Origin: Sulfurimonas sp.
GTDB taxonomy: Bacteria > Campylobacterota > Campylobacteria > Campylobacterales > Sulfurimonadaceae
Assembly (NCBI GenBank): GCA_015487435.1
Contig: WFPU01000181.1
Coordinates: 1 to 6,145, forward strand
Direction: 5' to 3'
Length of the DNA stretch: 6,145 nt
Shown here: positions 4,980-6,145 of the stretch, piece after piece
Position numbering within the stretch: position 1 is the stretch's first letter
How the letters are laid out: each line of letters starts with the position of its first letter
The notes under the pieces: model-generated
Told to the model about the DNA's origin: nothing
The model's database searches: none
The model's input: only the letters and a program-made list of their open reading frames with translations
Program-made: the position numbers and the translations under genes

Positions 4980-6145
4980 ATGGAAAATGAAAAAAGCGGC
5001 AATGTAATAAAGCCAGAAATAGAAGTAGACGGTAATATACAAGAGGCACCTAAGCCTACCCAAAACCGTAAACCCAATCCCAATCAAAATCGTAACAACA
5101 CCCAAAACAAGTCCAAGAATACTAATTCTAAACAAAACCCTAATCAAAACCGCAATAAAGGTGGAGGAAGAGGGCGTCGTCGTAAAAGTACACCAGTAGA
5201 TGAGAATCTTAAAAAATTTGTAGCTATTAATCAAGAGGGTCATAAACAAAGACTTAACCCCCACTTTAAACTTGATTTGAACTCAAAAGATAAAATCCGA
5301 ATCACTCCACTTGGTGGACTTGGTGAAATCGGTGGAAATATCACAGTTTTTGAAACTCAAAATGAAGCAATCTTAGTTGATGTTGGTATGAGTTTTCCAG
5401 ATGAGGATATGCATGGTGTTGATATTTTAGTACCTGATTTTTCATATATCCGCGAAATCAAAGATAAAATTAAAGCTGTAGTTATAACTCATGCTCACGA
5501 AGATCATATTGGTGCAATGCCCTACCTTTATAAAGAGATGCAGTTCCCTATATATGCCTCGCCATTACCATTAGCAATGATTGGTAATAAGTTTGATGAG
5601 CATCACATTAAAGAGTTTAGAAGATATTTTAACCCAGTTGAGAAAAGAAAAATTTATGAAATAGGTGAAGATTTTAAAATTGAATGGATGCATATGACCC
5701 ACTCAATTCTTGATAGTTCAGCTTTAGCAATTACTACAGATGCTGGCTCAATTATTCATACTGGTGATTTTAAGATTGATCACACACCAGTAGACGGATA
5801 TACATCAGATTTACATAGATTAGCTTACTATGGAGATAAAGGTGTCCTTTGTCTTTTAAGTGATTCTACTAATTCATATAATGAAATTATTACTCCATCT
5901 GAATTAAGTGTAGCACCGGCAATGGACAGAGTTTTTTCAAAAGCTGAAGGGCGTGTAATTCTTTCAACATTTAGCTCAAATATCCATCGTGTATATCAAG
6001 CTATTAAATATGGTATAAAATATGGTCGTAAAATTTGTGTAATAGGGCGTTCAATGGAGCGTAATATTGAGATAGCAATGCAATATGATTATGTAAAGCT
6101 ACCAAAAAATGCATTTATCGAACCAGAACAAATTGCACACATGAG
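4980..6145 (+). CDS. rnj: Ribonuclease J (5' portion; cut by window edge)
   Basis: RNase J is a metallo-beta-lactamase/beta-CASP nuclease with 5'-3' exo- and endonuclease activity in mRNA decay and rRNA maturation. 388 codons are visible, with no stop. The ATG has AAGGAG at 4969-4974, 5 bases upstream. Residues 1-105 are an extension before the catalytic domain. Residues 23-73 have no acidic residue but 14 Lys/Arg and a dense Asn/Gln/Pro stretch (28-60), then GGGRGRRRK (61-69). The nuclease begins near 106 with IRITPLGGLGEIGGN. Metal ligands are HAHEDH at 171-176, H241 in MTHSILDS and D263 in HTGDFKID. LSDSTN is at 293-298, and STFSSNIHR (329-337) marks the start of the beta-CASP part. The rest of the beta-CASP and C-terminal domains lie outside. 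As I recall, the H. pylori enzyme also has a long N-terminal extension and works with a DEAD-box helicase. Confidence 0.95.
   Translation, partial: MENEKSGNVIKPEIEVDGNIQEAPKPTQNRKPNPNQNRNNTQNKSKNTNSKQNPNQNRNKGGGRGRRRKSTPVDENLKKFVAINQEGHKQRLNPHFKLDLNSKDKIRITPLGGLGEIGGNITVFETQNEAILVDVGMSFPDEDMHGVDILVPDFSYIREIKDKIKAVVITHAHEDHIGAMPYLYKEMQFPIYASPLPLAMIGNKFDEHHIKEFRRYFNPVEKRKIYEIGEDFKIEWMHMTHSILDSSALAITTDAGSIIHTGDFKIDHTPVDGYTSDLHRLAYYGDKGVLCLLSDSTNSYNEIITPSELSVAPAMDRVFSKAEGRVILSTFSSNIHRVYQAIKYGIKYGRKICVIGRSMERNIEIAMQYDYVKLPKNAFIEPEQIAHM

Noticed and set aside
4893..5264. 123-codon hydrophobic minus-strand frame
   Set aside because: It lies opposite the Asn/Lys-rich start of RNase J; reverse reading of such codons gives Ile/Leu/Phe-rich sequence automatically. 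The RNase J start has a strong Shine-Dalgarno site.
1..6145. CRISPR arrays, tRNA or rRNA genes, insertion sequences, attachment sites
   Set aside because: I saw no spaced direct repeats, cloverleaf-like sequences, transposase-like frames or terminal inverted repeats with target duplications.

Overview
The window looks like a piece of chromosome from a Campylobacterota (Epsilonproteobacteria) member, most like Sulfurimonas and relatives. The DNA is AT-rich. The glutamate 5-kinase is the short kind without a PUA domain. RNase J carries a long basic, Asn-rich N-terminal extension of the kind I recall from Helicobacter. rlmN, ksgA and an RNase J gene lie close together. The genus is an inference from protein style, not from a database search.

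Left end (1-564): bases 1-324 hold no intact gene. They contain two terminator-like hairpins and a broken-looking reading frame for a small one-helix membrane protein, interrupted by a TGA inside the helix. An intact 79-residue gene of unknown function follows on the minus strand, with a good Shine-Dalgarno site. Its C-terminal half resembles the HicB-type antitoxin fold.

Centre (565-4008): proB runs rightward from an extended -10 promoter. Facing it is a tight leftward operon, hisF, a short nucleoside-phosphorylase-family gene, rlmN, and a 35-codon TTG-start gene for a one-helix membrane peptide. Junctions in the operon are 1 base apart or overlap by 4 bases, so translational coupling is likely. 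A nested inverted repeat lies where proB and this operon converge.

Right end (4009-6145): a divergent intergenic region of about 160 bases separates hisF from ksgA (rsmA), which is followed after 21 bases by the gene for RNase J. RNase J is cut by the window edge after 388 codons.

Functionally the window mixes amino-acid biosynthesis (proline, histidine), a probable purine or nucleoside salvage enzyme, and three RNA-maturation enzymes: RlmN on 23S rRNA, KsgA on 16S rRNA, and RNase J in RNA processing and decay. Most of it is ordinary core genome. The less expected items are the TGA-interrupted frame, the 35-residue coupled peptide, the short phosphorylase with Asn in place of the usual catalytic Asp, and the HicB-like orphan.
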